Of a stretch of 64,000 bases of DNA, positions 54,028-63,870 are shown in pieces. Each line of letters begins with the position of its first letter. Positions within the stretch are counted from its first letter, which is position 1. The notes below the pieces were generated by a model. It was not told the origin of the DNA. It ran no database searches and saw only the letters and a list, made by a program, of their open reading frames with translations. The position numbers and the translations under genes are program-made. This DNA comes from Methanobrevibacter gottschalkii DSM 11977 (GTDB lineage: Archaea; Methanobacteriota; Methanobacteria; Methanobacteriales; Methanobacteriaceae), in the NCBI RefSeq assembly GCF_003814835.1, contig NZ_RKRG01000001.1:372001-436000 (forward strand), read 5' to 3'.

Positions 54028-55035
54028 TTATAAATTATTTTTAACTTCCTCAGCTAGTTCCATAGTGGTTGCAGAACCACCTAAATCACCAGTTAAAATA
54101 TCAGCTTCATTAAGTACTTTTAATATTGCACCATCAAATCTATTAGCCGCTTCATTTTCACCAAGATATCTAAGCATCATGATAGCTGAAAGCATCATAG
54201 CTATTGGATTTGCTTTTCCTTGACCTGCAATATCTGGTGCTGAACCATGAACCGGTTCAAATAATGCAGCATCTTCACCAATATTGGCGGATGGTATTAA
54301 ACCAAGTCCCCCGACAAGACCTGCACCTTCATCGGAGAGAATGTCTCCAAAAAGATTTGTGGTTACAATCACATCAAAGCTTTCAGGTTTTGTAATAAGA
54401 TACATTGCTGTTGCATCTACATAATAATCCTCTGTTGCAATTTCAGGATATCTTTTAGCAACTTCATAGAATACATCTTTGAATAAACCATCACTTTTTT
54501 TTAATACATTGGCTTTGTGAACACCAGTTACTTTACTTTTATTATTTTCTTTTGCATATTTAAATGCATATTCAATAATGCGTTTTTCTGCTTCACGTGT
54601 AATAATGCGTCTAGCTACTGCACCTTCGTCAGTATAACTTTCTTCACCTGCAATGTATAATCCTTCTGTGTTTTCACGCACTATCATGAAATCTATATTA
54701 TCTGACAATGAATTGGTGTTGGGGTATGATTTCACAGGTCTTAAGTTAGCAAACATTTTCATTTCTTGACGTATTTTAACAATTACATCTGCTGCAGTTT
54801 CCCCTGCTGCACCAAATAAGCAAGCATCAGAATTTCTAATAATGTCTAATGTTTCATCAGGCAATGCAGTACCGTTTTTTTCAAGGCATTCATCACCAGC
54901 TTCACCATAAACATAATCAAAATTGATATTTAAAGCATTTAAAACATATATTGCCGCTTCCATTACTTCATTACCTATACCATCACCTGGAATAACAGCA
55001 ATTTTATATTTATCTTTTGTTTTTGAGGTATTCAA
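54028..55035 (-). CDS. leuB: 3-isopropylmalate dehydrogenase family protein
   Basis: A 335-aa NAD-dependent beta-decarboxylating dehydrogenase. Motifs: IAVIPGDGIGNEVMEAA, FMIVRENTEGLYIAGEE, VTGVHKANVLKKSDG, TTNLFGDILSDEGAGLVGGLG and HGSAPDIAGQGKANP. It could act on isopropylmalate, methylmalate, or homoisocitrate in coenzyme B synthesis; methanogens share these enzymes. The start is TTG 55035 with AGGTGG 5 bases upstream, overlapping leuD by 26 bases. Confidence 0.92.
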   Translation of the reverse strand: MNTSKTKDKYKIAVIPGDGIGNEVMEAAIYVLNALNINFDYVYGEAGDECLEKNGTALPDETLDIIRNSDACLFGAAGETAADVIVKIRQEMKMFANLRPVKSYPNTNSLSDNIDFMIVRENTEGLYIAGEESYTDEGAVARRIITREAEKRIIEYAFKYAKENNKSKVTGVHKANVLKKSDGLFKDVFYEVAKRYPEIATEDYYVDATAMYLITKPESFDVIVTTNLFGDILSDEGAGLVGGLGLIPSANIGEDAALFEPVHGSAPDIAGQGKANPIAMMLSAIMMLRYLGENEAANRFDGAILKVLNEADILTGDLGGSATTMELAEEVKNNL

Positions 55036-55489
55036 TTAAACCACCTTGTTCTAATATTTCTAACATGAATGGAGGTAATTTTTTAAATGAGATTATTTCT
55101 CCATTTTGAGATTTTATAGTTGCTTTGTTCATGTCAATTTCAATTTCTTCCCCATCTTCTATAAGTTTATTAATTCCTGGAGCTTCTAATAGGGGAATTC
55201 CAATATTTGTAGCATTTCTATAAAAAATTCTAGCAAAAGATTCAGCAATTACTGCAGATACTCCAGCACCTTTAAGTGCTATTGGTGCATGCTCTCTTGA
55301 AGATCCGCATCCAAAGTTAGTTCCTGCAACAATAAAATCTCCTTTTTTACATTTTTTGTTAAAATCAGGATCTAAACCTTCCATACAATGTTGTGATAAT
55401 CTTTCTTCATTAGTATAAATTAAATATCTTCCTGGAACGATAATGTCTGTATCAATATCATTTCCGAATTTCCATGCTGTTCCTTTCAT
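55010..55489 (-). CDS. leuD: 3-isopropylmalate dehydratase small subunit (LeuD/HacB family)
   Basis: A 159-aa aconitase swivel domain that pairs with Leu[43 protein letters not shown] and [15 protein letters not shown] are present. The loop after [10 protein letters not shown], with TNEE, sets substrate range in this family (YLRT for homoaconitate in one enzyme); here it reads YLIYTNEE, so the substrate is not clear. ATG 55489 after GAGTGAT is preferred to GTG 55498. Confidence 0.92.
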   Translation of the reverse strand: MKGTAWKFGNDIDTDIIVPGRYLIYTNEERLSQHCMEGLDPDFNKKCKKGDFIVAGTNFGCGSSREHAPIALKGAGVSAVIAESFARIFYRNATNIGIPLLEAPGINKLIEDGEEIEIDMNKATIKSQNGEIISFKKLPPFMLEILEQGGLIEYLKNKR

Positions 55490-55494
55490 ATTAA

Positions 55495-56739
55495 TCACTC
55501 TGGACTTACAATTTTTCCTTCAATTGCTGAAGCAGCGGCAACAGCAGCAGAAGATAAAAATACTTTTCCATCAGGACTACCCTGTCTTCCTCTAAAGTTT
55601 CTATTGGAAGTTGAGAGACTTACTTCATCAGGTCCAATTATTCCTGTGTGTCCTCCGAGGCATGGACCACAACATGGAGCTGATACAAGTGCACCAGCTT
55701 CAACAAATATTTTAAGTAACCCTTCATCTAATGCTTTTAAATAAATTTCTTGTGATGCTGGGATAACTAGCATTCTGGTGTCTTTAGCTACTTTTTTGCC
55801 TTTTAATATTTTAGCAGCATCCCTTAAATCACTTAACCTACCATTAGTACAAGAACCTAAAAATACTTGGTCGATTTCTTGGTCTACTTCACTAATTGGC
55901 TTTACATTATCTACATTATGGGGACATGCTATTTGAGGTTCTAAGTTGCTCACATCAATGTCAATCATGTTAAGCGAAGAGGAATCTAAATCAGTTTTAA
56001 ATATTTCATAAGGTTTGTTAGAATGTTTTTCAACATAATCAATTGTTTTTTTGTCAGGTTCTACTAACCCGGTTTTTCCACCCATTTCAATTGCCATATT
56101 GCATAATACCATTCTATCTGAAATACTCATATTTGATATAGTTTCACCAGCAAATTCACAGGCTTTGTAAGTTGAACCATCAGCACCCATTTCACCGATA
56201 ATGTGCAAAATTACATCTTTTGCATAAACATTTTCTTTTAAATCTCCTGTGATATTAAATCTATTTGTTTCAGGTACTTTTAACCATAAATTACCTTCAG
56301 CAAATACCATTGCCATATCAGTCGATCCGATACCTGTTGAAAATGCTCCTAATGCTCCATGAGTACATGTATGTGAGTCTGCACCTACAATAACTTCTCC
56401 GGGTACTACATGACCTTTTTCTGGTAGAATCTGGTGACACACTCCAGCATTAACATCATAAAAATTTTCAATATTGTATTTTTTAACAAATTCTCTCATT
56501 ATTATATGATTATTGGCGGAGTCAATAGAATCTGCGGGAACTTGGTGATCGAAAGGAATAACAATTTTTGATGCATCCCAAACATTTTCAGCTCCAATTT
56601 TTTCAAAAGATTCCACTGAAAGAGGCCCAGTCAAATCATGTGTCATCGCTACATCGATATTTGCAATAACTATATCTCCTGCTTCTACCTTTTCTTTTCC
56701 GGAAGCTTTAGCTAATATTTTCTCTGACATTGTTGGCAT
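55495..56739 (-). CDS. leuC: 3-isopropylmalate dehydratase large subunit (LeuC/HacA family)
   Basis: The 414-aa Fe-S aconitase-like subunit. [55 protein letters not shown] and [13 protein letters not shown] supply the three cluster cysteines; [27 protein letters not shown] ends the domain. First gene of the leuC-leuD-leuB-peptide-ribH-mmp11 operon. GAGGT is 8 bases before ATG 56739. Isopropylmalate or homoaconitate may be the substrate. Confidence 0.93.
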   Translation of the reverse strand: MPTMSEKILAKASGKEKVEAGDIVIANIDVAMTHDLTGPLSVESFEKIGAENVWDASKIVIPFDHQVPADSIDSANNHIIMREFVKKYNIENFYDVNAGVCHQILPEKGHVVPGEVIVGADSHTCTHGALGAFSTGIGSTDMAMVFAEGNLWLKVPETNRFNITGDLKENVYAKDVILHIIGEMGADGSTYKACEFAGETISNMSISDRMVLCNMAIEMGGKTGLVEPDKKTIDYVEKHSNKPYEIFKTDLDSSSLNMIDIDVSNLEPQIACPHNVDNVKPISEVDQEIDQVFLGSCTNGRLSDLRDAAKILKGKKVAKDTRMLVIPASQEIYLKALDEGLLKIFVEAGALVSAPCCGPCLGGHTGIIGPDEVSLSTSNRNFRGRQGSPDGKVFLSSAAVAAASAIEGKIVSPE

Positions 56740-56860
56740 ATTATAAAACCTCTTTATTAGTGATAGATATATATTGATTATAAAATATATAATGATTGCT
56801 TTATTTTTAAAAATTTAATTTTTATATATTTATATAATATGTTTATCAAAAATATACAAT

Positions 56861-58069
56861 ATGAGTAACTCAATTTTTAAAAGATTTAAAAAAAAAGAAA
56901 CTCCTATAATTGAAGAAAAACTTCCTATTTTGGAGGATAGGATTTTTTGGGTTTCAACTTTACAAAAAATTGCTTTTCCGGTATTGAATAATTTAGCAAG
57001 AGATTCTCTTAGTAAAAACATGCCCGTTGAATCAATTTCTGCTGAAGGTCATTCGTCTGCTTATTTTGATGCTTTTGTAAGAATATTCAATGGAATTGCA
57101 TCTTGGTTGGAACTTGGTGCGGATAATTCTGAAGAAGGTAAAATTCGTGAGAAATATATTTATTTAACATTAAAAGCTATTTCTAATGCTATTAATCCAA
57201 AAAGCAATGATTATATTTTTGTTGTTGAACCTAAACAATCTTTGGTTGATGTTGCTTTATTTGCTGAAGGATTACTCAGAGCTAAAAATCAAATTTGGCT
57301 TAATTTACCTATTAAGGTTCAAGCTAGAATAATCAGAGACCTTAAAAGTACAAGAATCATTGCCCCTTATGAAAATCATTGGTTGTTATACACTTCTATG
57401 ATTGAAGCTGCTCTTTTAGAATTCACTGGGGAATGTGATAAAGAACGTTTAGTTTATGGTGTCCGTAAATTTAGGGATGAATTATATATCGGAGATGCAA
57501 TGTATTCTGATGGCGAAGATTTTGAGTTAGGTTACTATAATAGCTTATTTATTCATCCTATGCTTAATGATATTTTAGGTGTAATGAGAAAATATGGTTT
57601 GGAAGATGGTGAATTCTTAGATGTTCAATTAATGAGGTCTTCAAGATTAGCATCTCAACTTGAAAGAGTTATTTCACCTGAAGGAACTTATCCATTACTT
57701 GGAAAATTCTTATCTTATAGGTGTGGTGTTTTCCATTTGATGTCTCAAGCCTCTTTACTTAAAATATTGCCAAAAAATATTCATCCGGCTCAAGTTAGGT
57801 CCGCTCTTACAAAAGTTTTAAAAACTCAATTTGAATCTTACAATAACTTTAATTCAAATGGATGGTTAATTATTGGCTTGGAGGGATCACAAACTGATAT
57901 TTCTGATGAAACTACTAATACAGGTACTCTTTACTCATGTTGTTCAATATTTTTACCATTAGGTTTAGATAGGAATGATATGTTCTGGAAAGCACCTTCT
58001 GCAGAATGGAGTAGTCTTAAAGCATGGAATGGGCATCCAATTCAAAGGGATCAGCCTATTAATTTTTAG
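56861..58069 (+). CDS. DUF2264-family protein, alpha/alpha-barrel type
   Basis: A 402-aa soluble protein. It contains the DUF2264 features GIASWLELG, YENHWLLYTSMIEAALL, DAMYSDGEDFELGYYNSLFIHPM, LMRSSRLASQLERVISPEGTYPLLGKFLSYR and a C-terminal FLPLGLDRNDMFWKAPSAEWSSLKAWNG. The family resembles glycoside-processing toroids, mostly in bacteria, and lacks a confirmed activity. No signal peptide. It lies between the leuC operon and the nucleotide-sugar genes and overlaps the UDP-ManNAc dehydrogenase gene by 4 bases tail to tail. Confidence 0.8.
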   Translation: MSNSIFKRFKKKETPIIEEKLPILEDRIFWVSTLQKIAFPVLNNLARDSLSKNMPVESISAEGHSSAYFDAFVRIFNGIASWLELGADNSEEGKIREKYIYLTLKAISNAINPKSNDYIFVVEPKQSLVDVALFAEGLLRAKNQIWLNLPIKVQARIIRDLKSTRIIAPYENHWLLYTSMIEAALLEFTGECDKERLVYGVRKFRDELYIGDAMYSDGEDFELGYYNSLFIHPMLNDILGVMRKYGLEDGEFLDVQLMRSSRLASQLERVISPEGTYPLLGKFLSYRCGVFHLMSQASLLKILPKNIHPAQVRSALTKVLKTQFESYNNFNSNGWLIIGLEGSQTDISDETTNTGTLYSCCSIFLPLGLDRNDMFWKAPSAEWSSLKAWNGHPIQRDQPINF

Positions 58070-59304
58070 TTTAATTCATATAAGTTCCCATAATTATATA
58101 ATTTAATTTCAGATGGAACTTCTTTTATTATATTTTTTGTATCGAATATTACTGGATTTTTCATACTTTTTTTTATTAAATTATAATCTAAATCTTTAAA
58201 TTCGTTATGGTCACAGAGCACTAAAATTAAATCACTATCTTTCACTGCTATATCAAAGTTTACATAATTAGGATTTTCAACATGAGGGTCATGAATTTGA
58301 ATCTCATAATCATTACTTAATTTATCTATAATTTCATAAGCCGGACTTTCCCTATCATCATCAGTATTTCCTTTATAAGAAACACCTAAAACAGCTATTT
58401 TACCTTTTTTAATGATTTTTCTAATATTATCGCAAACAAAATCTGGCATGGAGTTATTTGTATCCCTTGCTAATTTAATAATTTTTGCAGTTTCAGGAGC
58501 TTTTGCATAAATAAAGTAAGGATCAATTGCAAGGCAATGTCCTCCAACACCTGGTCCTGGGGAATGAAGGTTAACTCTTGGATGTTTATTTGCCATTTCA
58601 ATTACATCAAGTGCATTTACTCCAATTTCAGCACAAATTTTTGTAAGTTCATTAGCAAGTGCAATATTTACATCTCTAAAAGTATTTTCCATACATTTTG
58701 ATAATTCAGCTGTCTTTGCTTCAGTAAGTATTAATTCACCTTCTACGAATTCTCCATAAACTTCACTAGCTTTTTTAGCACATTCTTCTGTAACTCCACC
58801 AATAATACGGTTATTGTTGACTAATTCATACATTATTTTTCCTGGAAGAACTCTTTCAGGACAATGTGCAAGATATAAATCTTTTCCAATACTAAAACCT
58901 GCTTCTTCAAATATTGGTTTTATTTGTTCGTCAGTTGACATTGGTGCAACTGTGGATTCAATAATAACTATATTTCCTTTTTCTAAGTATGGTAATATTG
59001 AGTGACATGCATCAATAACATAACTTAAATCGCAACTATAATTTTCAGCAATGTATGGTGTTGGCACAGTAATAATAAATGCATCAGCTTTTTGCGGAGT
59101 TAAACTGGCTGAATATGATTTTTTTTCCACTGCATTTTTAATTAGGTCACCTATTCCCGGTTCTTCAATGTGAACAATTCCTTTGTTTAAATTATTAATT
59201 ATTTTTTCAGAAATATCTACTCCAACAACTTTGCAATGATTTTTTGAAAAAAGTGCTGCAGTTGGAAGTCCAATATAACCTTGACCTATTATACACACTT
59301 TCAT
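58066..59304 (-). CDS. wecC: UDP-N-acetyl-D-mannosamine dehydrogenase
   Basis: A 412-aa UDP-sugar dehydrogenase. The N-terminal NAD site CIIGQGYIGLPTAALF, the catalytic segment GPGVGGHCLAIDPYF with Cys, and the C-terminal domain ISYKGNTDDDRESPAYEI-like (GVSYKGNTDDDRESPAY) are all present. In archaea this makes UDP-ManNAcA for glycan synthesis. It faces rfbD across a 74-base gap that holds both promoters. Confidence 0.92.
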   Translation of the reverse strand: MKVCIIGQGYIGLPTAALFSKNHCKVVGVDISEKIINNLNKGIVHIEEPGIGDLIKNAVEKKSYSASLTPQKADAFIITVPTPYIAENYSCDLSYVIDACHSILPYLEKGNIVIIESTVAPMSTDEQIKPIFEEAGFSIGKDLYLAHCPERVLPGKIMYELVNNNRIIGGVTEECAKKASEVYGEFVEGELILTEAKTAELSKCMENTFRDVNIALANELTKICAEIGVNALDVIEMANKHPRVNLHSPGPGVGGHCLAIDPYFIYAKAPETAKIIKLARDTNNSMPDFVCDNIRKIIKKGKIAVLGVSYKGNTDDDRESPAYEIIDKLSNDYEIQIHDPHVENPNYVNFDIAVKDSDLILVLCDHNEFKDLDYNLIKKSMKNPVIFDTKNIIKEVPSEIKLYNYGNLYELN

Positions 59305-59378
59305 AATGTTAACTCCGTCTCTTTTAAATATAAATATAATATTTGTTAAAACTAATATTAAAAAGTTTAAGTGGTAAT

Positions 59379-60218
59379 ATGAAGATTTTAATAACTGGTT
59401 CTAATGGGATGCTGGGTTATGATTTGCAGGAAGTTTTAAGGAGGACTCATGAATTAATACTTACAACTTCTGAAACATTAGATATCACTGATAAAAAACA
59501 TACAATGGAGTTTATTTCAAATAAAAAGCCGGACATTGTTATAAATTCAGCAGCATATACTGATGTTGATGGTTGTGAGGAAAATCAAGATATTGCTTAT
59601 ACTGTAAATAGTGAAGGAGTTAAGAATCTTGCTATTGCATGTAAGGAGATTGATTGTCCTCTTGTTCATATAAGTACTGATTATGTTTTCAATGGTAAAA
59701 GTGATAAACCATGGATTGAGGAGGATAATGTTGATCCAATAAGTGTTTATGGTAAAAGTAAACTTAGGGGAGAAAAATATATTCTTGAAATCCTTGATAA
59801 ATTCTTTATTGTAAGGACTGCATGGTTATATGGTATTAATGGCCGAAATTTTCCTAAAACAATACTTGAACTTGCAAAAAATCATTCTGAAATTACTGTT
59901 GTTTATGATGAAATAGGAACACCTACATATACTCAAGATTTAGCTAAAGCTATTTCTGAATTAATAAAAACTGATTTTTATGGTATTTATCATTTAACTA
60001 ATTCCGGAAGTTGCTCTTGGTGTGAGTTTGCAAGATATATATTTGAAGTGGCCAATGTTGATGTCAAAGTGATTCCAGTTACCGCATCTGAATTTGCTCG
60101 TTCTGCTTCACGTCCAAATTATTCAGTATTGAAAAATAAAAACTGGATTAAAAATGGATTTAATCCACTTAGAAATTATAAAGAAGCTATTAAAGAATAT
60201 ATTGAGTTAATCATATGA
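59379..60218 (+). CDS. rfbD: dTDP-4-dehydrorhamnose reductase
   Basis: A 279-aa short-chain dehydrogenase that makes the final product dTDP-L-rhamnose. NAD site MKILITGSNGMLGYDL, active-site region STDYVFNGKSDKPW and YGKSKLRGEKY with catalytic Tyr/Lys, then RTAWLYGINGRNFPKTI. The start is ATG 59379 after GTGGTAAT. It overlaps the barnase-like gene in an ATGA, and the other rhamnose genes lie beyond the RNase/inhibitor pair. Confidence 0.95.
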   Translation: MKILITGSNGMLGYDLQEVLRRTHELILTTSETLDITDKKHTMEFISNKKPDIVINSAAYTDVDGCEENQDIAYTVNSEGVKNLAIACKEIDCPLVHISTDYVFNGKSDKPWIEEDNVDPISVYGKSKLRGEKYILEILDKFFIVRTAWLYGINGRNFPKTILELAKNHSEITVVYDEIGTPTYTQDLAKAISELIKTDFYGIYHLTNSGSCSWCEFARYIFEVANVDVKVIPVTASEFARSASRPNYSVLKNKNWIKNGFNPLRNYKEAIKEYIELII

Positions 60219-60664
60219 ATAAAAAATTAATTTTAATAATTGCATCTATTGTCGCATTGTTTAGTATCGCCTCTGTAAGTGCGGGATTTTTTGATTTCTT
60301 ACATTGGGATGACGATTCAGATAATATTAATGTAGTTGAGGATGGCCAATATTGCACAGTGAATCAGGTTTCAGCTTATATTAAAGAATTTCATAAACTT
60401 CCAAGTAATTATATAACTAAAAAAGAGGCTCAAAGTTTAGGTTGGCATGGCGGGCCACTTAAAAAATACGCTCCAGGAAAAAGTATAGGTGGAGATACAT
60501 TTACTAATAGGCAGCATATACTTCCAGATAGTGATTATAAATACATTGAATGTGATATAAATGCTAATGGAACATTTCGTGGTGCTGAAAGGATTGTTTA
60601 CAATACTGGCAACTATAAAGTATACTATACTGATGATCATTACAACACATTTACAGAGGTATAA
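60215..60664 (+). CDS. Secreted barnase-like ribonuclease
   Basis: A 149-aa protein with a signal peptide (residues 1-23, IIASIVALFSIASVSAG) and a barnase/N1-type RNase domain. The match to Bacillus barnase is direct: EFHKLPSNYITKKEAQSLGW, YAPGKSIGGDTFTNR, and DDHYNTFTEV at the end. The catalytic residues are present: Lys61, Glu112 (general base), Arg122, Arg126 and His142 (general acid), equal to barnase K27, E73, R83, R87 and H102. It overlaps rfbD by 4 bases and is followed after one base by a barstar-like inhibitor. Confidence 0.92.
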   Translation: MNKKLILIIASIVALFSIASVSAGFFDFLHWDDDSDNINVVEDGQYCTVNQVSAYIKEFHKLPSNYITKKEAQSLGWHGGPLKKYAPGKSIGGDTFTNRQHILPDSDYKYIECDINANGTFRGAERIVYNTGNYKVYYTDDHYNTFTEV

Positions 60665-60665
60665 T

Positions 60666-60896
60666 ATGCTAATTGATGGTAAATTGATTAAAACAGAGGG
60701 GCATGATTATTTAATAAAAATATTAAATCTGCCGGACTATTATGGTAAAAATTTAGATGCACTTTATGATTGTTTGTGTGAAATGGATTGTGAAATTCAA
60801 TTAATTAATCCAAAATATGTTAATAAGGATATTATTGATACTTTTTTGGATGCATCTATCGAAAACGAATTTCTAAAATTTGAAATATTATATTAA
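60666..60896 (+). CDS. Barstar-like ribonuclease inhibitor
   Basis: A 76-aa cytoplasmic protein starting at ATG 60666 after AGAGGTATA. The barnase-binding helix is conserved: YYGKNLDALYDCL, with Asp31 and Asp35 equal to barstar D35 and D39, the residues that plug the RNase active site. It lacks a signal peptide, as an immunity protein should. It lies one base after the RNase gene and 31 bases before rfbA. Confidence 0.92.
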   Translation: MLIDGKLIKTEGHDYLIKILNLPDYYGKNLDALYDCLCEMDCEIQLINPKYVNKDIIDTFLDASIENEFLKFEILY

Positions 60897-60927
60897 TTAT
60901 AAAAAATATAATTAAGTAGTGATTATT

Positions 60928-61794
60928 ATGAAAGGTATAGTGCTTGCAGGTGGTTCTGGAACTCGTCTTTATCCTATCACAAAAGCAGTTTCAAAACAAT
61001 TATTGCCGTTATATGACAAACCAATGATTTATTATCCTATATCTGTACTGATGCTTGCAGGAATTAAGGAAATATTGATTATTTCAACTCCTCGGGATTT
61101 ACCAATGTATAAAGACCTTTTAGGTAGTGGAGCAAGTTTTGGAATTAAATTATCTTATGCTATTCAAGAAAATCCTAATGGCCTTGCAGAAGCGTTTATA
61201 ATAGGTGAAGATTTCATTGGAAATGATAATGTTGCTTTAATTTTAGGAGACAATATATTTCATGGTCATAGATTTACAGAAATTCTTGAAAGAGCAACTA
61301 AACTGGATGAAGGTGCAATAATATTCGGTTATTACACAAATAATCCAGAAGCTTTTGGTGTTGTTGAATTTGATGATAATTGGAATGTACTTTCTGTTGA
61401 GGAAAAACCAAAAAATCCTAAATCAAATTATATTGTTCCGGGTCTTTATTTTTATGATAATGATGTTATAGAAATAGCAAAAAATGTTAAACCTTCTGAC
61501 AGAGGAGAAGTTGAGATTACTTCTGTTAATGGGGAGTATTTAAAACGTGGAAAACTTAAAGTTGAACTTTTAGGAAGAGGTATGGCTTGGCTTGATACCG
61601 GAACTCATGAAGGACTTTTAGAAGCAGCAAATTTTATTGAAACAATTCAAAAAAGGCAGGGATTATATATTGCTTGTCTTGAAGAAATTGCCTATCTCAA
61701 AGGATATATTAATAAAAAACAATTGTTAAAGACAGCTGAGGAACTTAAAAAAACAGATTATGGTCAATATTTATTTAATTTAGCTAAAATGTGA
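60928..61794 (+). CDS. rfbA: Glucose-1-phosphate thymidylyltransferase
   Basis: RfbA makes dTDP-glucose from dTTP and glucose 1-phosphate. The 288 aa carry the nucleotide-binding signature [37 protein letters not shown], then [22 protein letters not shown] and [21 protein letters not shown] 60928 is chosen over GTG 60919. It leads the rfbA-rfbC-rfbB run, with gaps of 4 bases. Confidence 0.96.
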   Translation: MKGIVLAGGSGTRLYPITKAVSKQLLPLYDKPMIYYPISVLMLAGIKEILIISTPRDLPMYKDLLGSGASFGIKLSYAIQENPNGLAEAFIIGEDFIGNDNVALILGDNIFHGHRFTEILERATKLDEGAIIFGYYTNNPEAFGVVEFDDNWNVLSVEEKPKNPKSNYIVPGLYFYDNDVIEIAKNVKPSDRGEVEITSVNGEYLKRGKLKVELLGRGMAWLDTGTHEGLLEAANFIETIQKRQGLYIACLEEIAYLKGYINKKQLLKTAEELKKTDYGQYLFNLAKM

Positions 61795-61798
61795 TTTT

Positions 61799-62359
61799 AT
61801 GGGAAAGTTTAATTTTATAGAAACTGGTATTGAGGAAATGTTTGTAGTAGAACCTGCAATCTTTGAAGATAATAGAGGATATTTTATGGAAACATACAAT
61901 GAAAAAGATTTTAAGGATGCGGGACATGATTTGACCTTTGTTCAGGATAATCAATCAAAATCAAGAAAAGGAGTTTTAAGAGGCTTGCACCTACAAGTTA
62001 AATATCCTCAAGGAAAATTAGTTCGTGTTATCAATGGTGAAGTATTTGATGTTGGAGTAGATTTAAGAGCTAATTCCCCCACTTATGGTAAATGGTTTGG
62101 AACTATCCTATCTGATAAAAATAAAAAGCAGTTATTCATCCCACCAAAATTTGCTCATGGATTTTTAGTATTATCCGATGAAGCCGAATTTGTATATAAA
62201 TGTACAGAATTTTACCATGGTGAAGATGAAAGTGGAATTAAATGGGATGATGAAGATATAGCTATTGATTGGCCATTGAATGATATTGATGAGATAATTT
62301 TATCTGATAAGGATAAGAAATGGTTAGGCTTTAAAGAATCTCAAATTAAATATAAGTGA
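61799..62359 (+). CDS. rfbC: dTDP-4-dehydrorhamnose 3,5-epimerase
   Basis: A 186-aa cupin-fold epimerase. FEDNRGYFMETYNEKDF, QDNQSKSRKGVLRGLHLQ (catalytic His), GKLVRVINGEVFDVGVDLR and FIPPKFAHGFLVLSDEAEFVYKCTEFYHGEDE are all present. It acts between RfbB and RfbD in rhamnose synthesis. Confidence 0.96.
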   Translation: MGKFNFIETGIEEMFVVEPAIFEDNRGYFMETYNEKDFKDAGHDLTFVQDNQSKSRKGVLRGLHLQVKYPQGKLVRVINGEVFDVGVDLRANSPTYGKWFGTILSDKNKKQLFIPPKFAHGFLVLSDEAEFVYKCTEFYHGEDESGIKWDDEDIAIDWPLNDIDEIILSDKDKKWLGFKESQIKYK

Positions 62360-62363
62360 TTAT

Positions 62364-63371
62364 ATGTCAAAAATACTTGTTACTGGTGGAGCAGGATTTA
62401 TTGGAAGTAATTTTGTTAGGTATATGGTTAATAAATACTCTGAATATGAAATTGTTAACTTGGATGCTTTAACATACTGCGGAAACCTTGAAAATTTAAA
62501 AGATATCGAAAAAAATGATAATTATTCATTTGTTAAAGGCGATATTAGGGATAAGAACATCGTTGATGATTTAGTTCAACAATGTGATTATGTTATTAAT
62601 TTTGCAGCTGAAAGTCATGTAGATAGGAGTATAACCGACCCTGAAATATTTATTAAGTCAAATGTTTTAGGAACACAAGTTCTATTAAATGCTGCTAAAA
62701 AATATGGTGTTGATAAATACATACAAATTTCAACTGATGAAGTTTATGGTACTCTTGGAAAAACAGGATATTTTAAAGAAAATACTCCTTTACAACCTAA
62801 TAGTCCTTATTCGGCTTCAAAGGCTGGTGGAGATTTAATTACTCGTGCTTATAGTGAAACATTTGATTTGCCGATAAATATTACTCGTTGTTCTAATAAT
62901 TATGGTCCTTATCAATTCCCTGAGAAATTAATTCCCTTGATGATCTCAAATGCTTTGGAAGATAAAAAATTACCGGTTTATGGTGACGGTAAAAACATTA
63001 GGGATTGGCTGCATGTTTATGATCACTGCCGAGCTATTGATTTGGTGTTGCATGAAGGTAAACTTGGTGAAGTTTATAATATTGGTGGAAATAACGAAAA
63101 ACAGAACCTTGAAATCGTTAAATTAATATTAAATCAATTAAATAAGGATGAATCTTTAATTAAATTTGTGAAAGATAGGTTGGGTCATGATAGGCGTTAT
63201 GCAATTGATTCAAATAAAATTCAAGAGGAATTAGGATGGTCTCCTAAATATACATTTGAAATTGGGATTAAAGAAACAATTCAATGGTATCTGGACAATC
63301 AAGAATGGACTAGTAAGGTTAAAAGTGGTCAATACAAAGATTATTATAATAAAATGTATTCTGGCAGATAA
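62364..63371 (+). CDS. rfbB: dTDP-glucose 4,6-dehydratase
   Basis: A 335-aa extended SDR. NAD site ILVTGGAGFIGSNFVRYM, ESHVDRSITDP, STDEVYG and the catalytic YSASKAGGD with Tyr/Lys, then RCSNNYGPYQFPEKLIP and GDGKNIRDWLHVYDHC. It starts the dTDP-rhamnose pathway on dTDP-glucose. It is the last gene of the operon; an origin-type box lies directly downstream. Confidence 0.97.
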   Translation: MSKILVTGGAGFIGSNFVRYMVNKYSEYEIVNLDALTYCGNLENLKDIEKNDNYSFVKGDIRDKNIVDDLVQQCDYVINFAAESHVDRSITDPEIFIKSNVLGTQVLLNAAKKYGVDKYIQISTDEVYGTLGKTGYFKENTPLQPNSPYSASKAGGDLITRAYSETFDLPINITRCSNNYGPYQFPEKLIPLMISNALEDKKLPVYGDGKNIRDWLHVYDHCRAIDLVLHEGKLGEVYNIGGNNEKQNLEIVKLILNQLNKDESLIKFVKDRLGHDRRYAIDSNKIQEELGWSPKYTFEIGIKETIQWYLDNQEWTSKVKSGQYKDYYNKMYSGR

Positions 63372-63374
63372 TTT

Positions 63375-63396
63375 TTTACACTTGAAATCAACCTCT
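63375..63396 (+). repeat. Full origin-recognition-type box, remote copy
   Basis: TTTACACTTGAAAT, two bases, ACCTCT, then GTTTTTTTAC; identical in both elements to origin box 5. It starts 3 bases after the rfbB stop codon, 33 kb from oriC. Confidence 0.72.
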
Positions 63397-63603
63397 GTTT
63401 TTTTACATAATCATTCATATATTTTTTATTTTTTTTATAATACTGTTCATATTTATTAATATTTTAAGTGTATAATATTGATTTATTTTTAATTTTTAAA
63501 ATAAGATTTTTAGTTTAATTAAGATAATTTTATATATTATAATCTAATTAAAATGATTATTGTATACGGTAAATATTCAATATATTTATTGGGAGGAATG
63601 GAA

Positions 63604-63870
63604 ATGTTAGAACAATATTTGCCTTTTGTTGGGTTAATAATTTTTGGAAACATTGAAAACTTAGTATTATCTTCACAAGGTGTAGTTGCAGGCGTCAATC
63701 CGGTTAAATTAGGGATTGTAAGTATCTTATTTGTTATGGGATGGTTATTCATAGGTACAGTTGGTACTTCAATGTTAATGCAATATGTCGATTTCATTGA
63801 TTTTATTGGTGGTTTAGCTATTTTTATTTTGGGTTTACAAGCAATGGTAGAATCTATTAGAGGTGTTTAA
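63604..63870 (+). CDS. Small multi-span membrane protein, first of a tandem homologous pair
   Basis: An 88-aa protein of three hydrophobic segments: FVGLIIFGNIENLVLSSQGVV, LGIVSILFVMGWLFIGTVGTSM and FIGGLAIFILGLQAMVESI. ATG 63604 is chosen because GGGAGG is 7 bases upstream; ATG 63598 is too close. It shares FGNIENL-L--QGV with the next gene, which starts on the base after its stop. I do not recognise the family. Polar Asn and Glu residues inside the first helix suggest a transport role; this is inference. Confidence 0.7.
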   Translation: MLEQYLPFVGLIIFGNIENLVLSSQGVVAGVNPVKLGIVSILFVMGWLFIGTVGTSMLMQYVDFIDFIGGLAIFILGLQAMVESIRGV

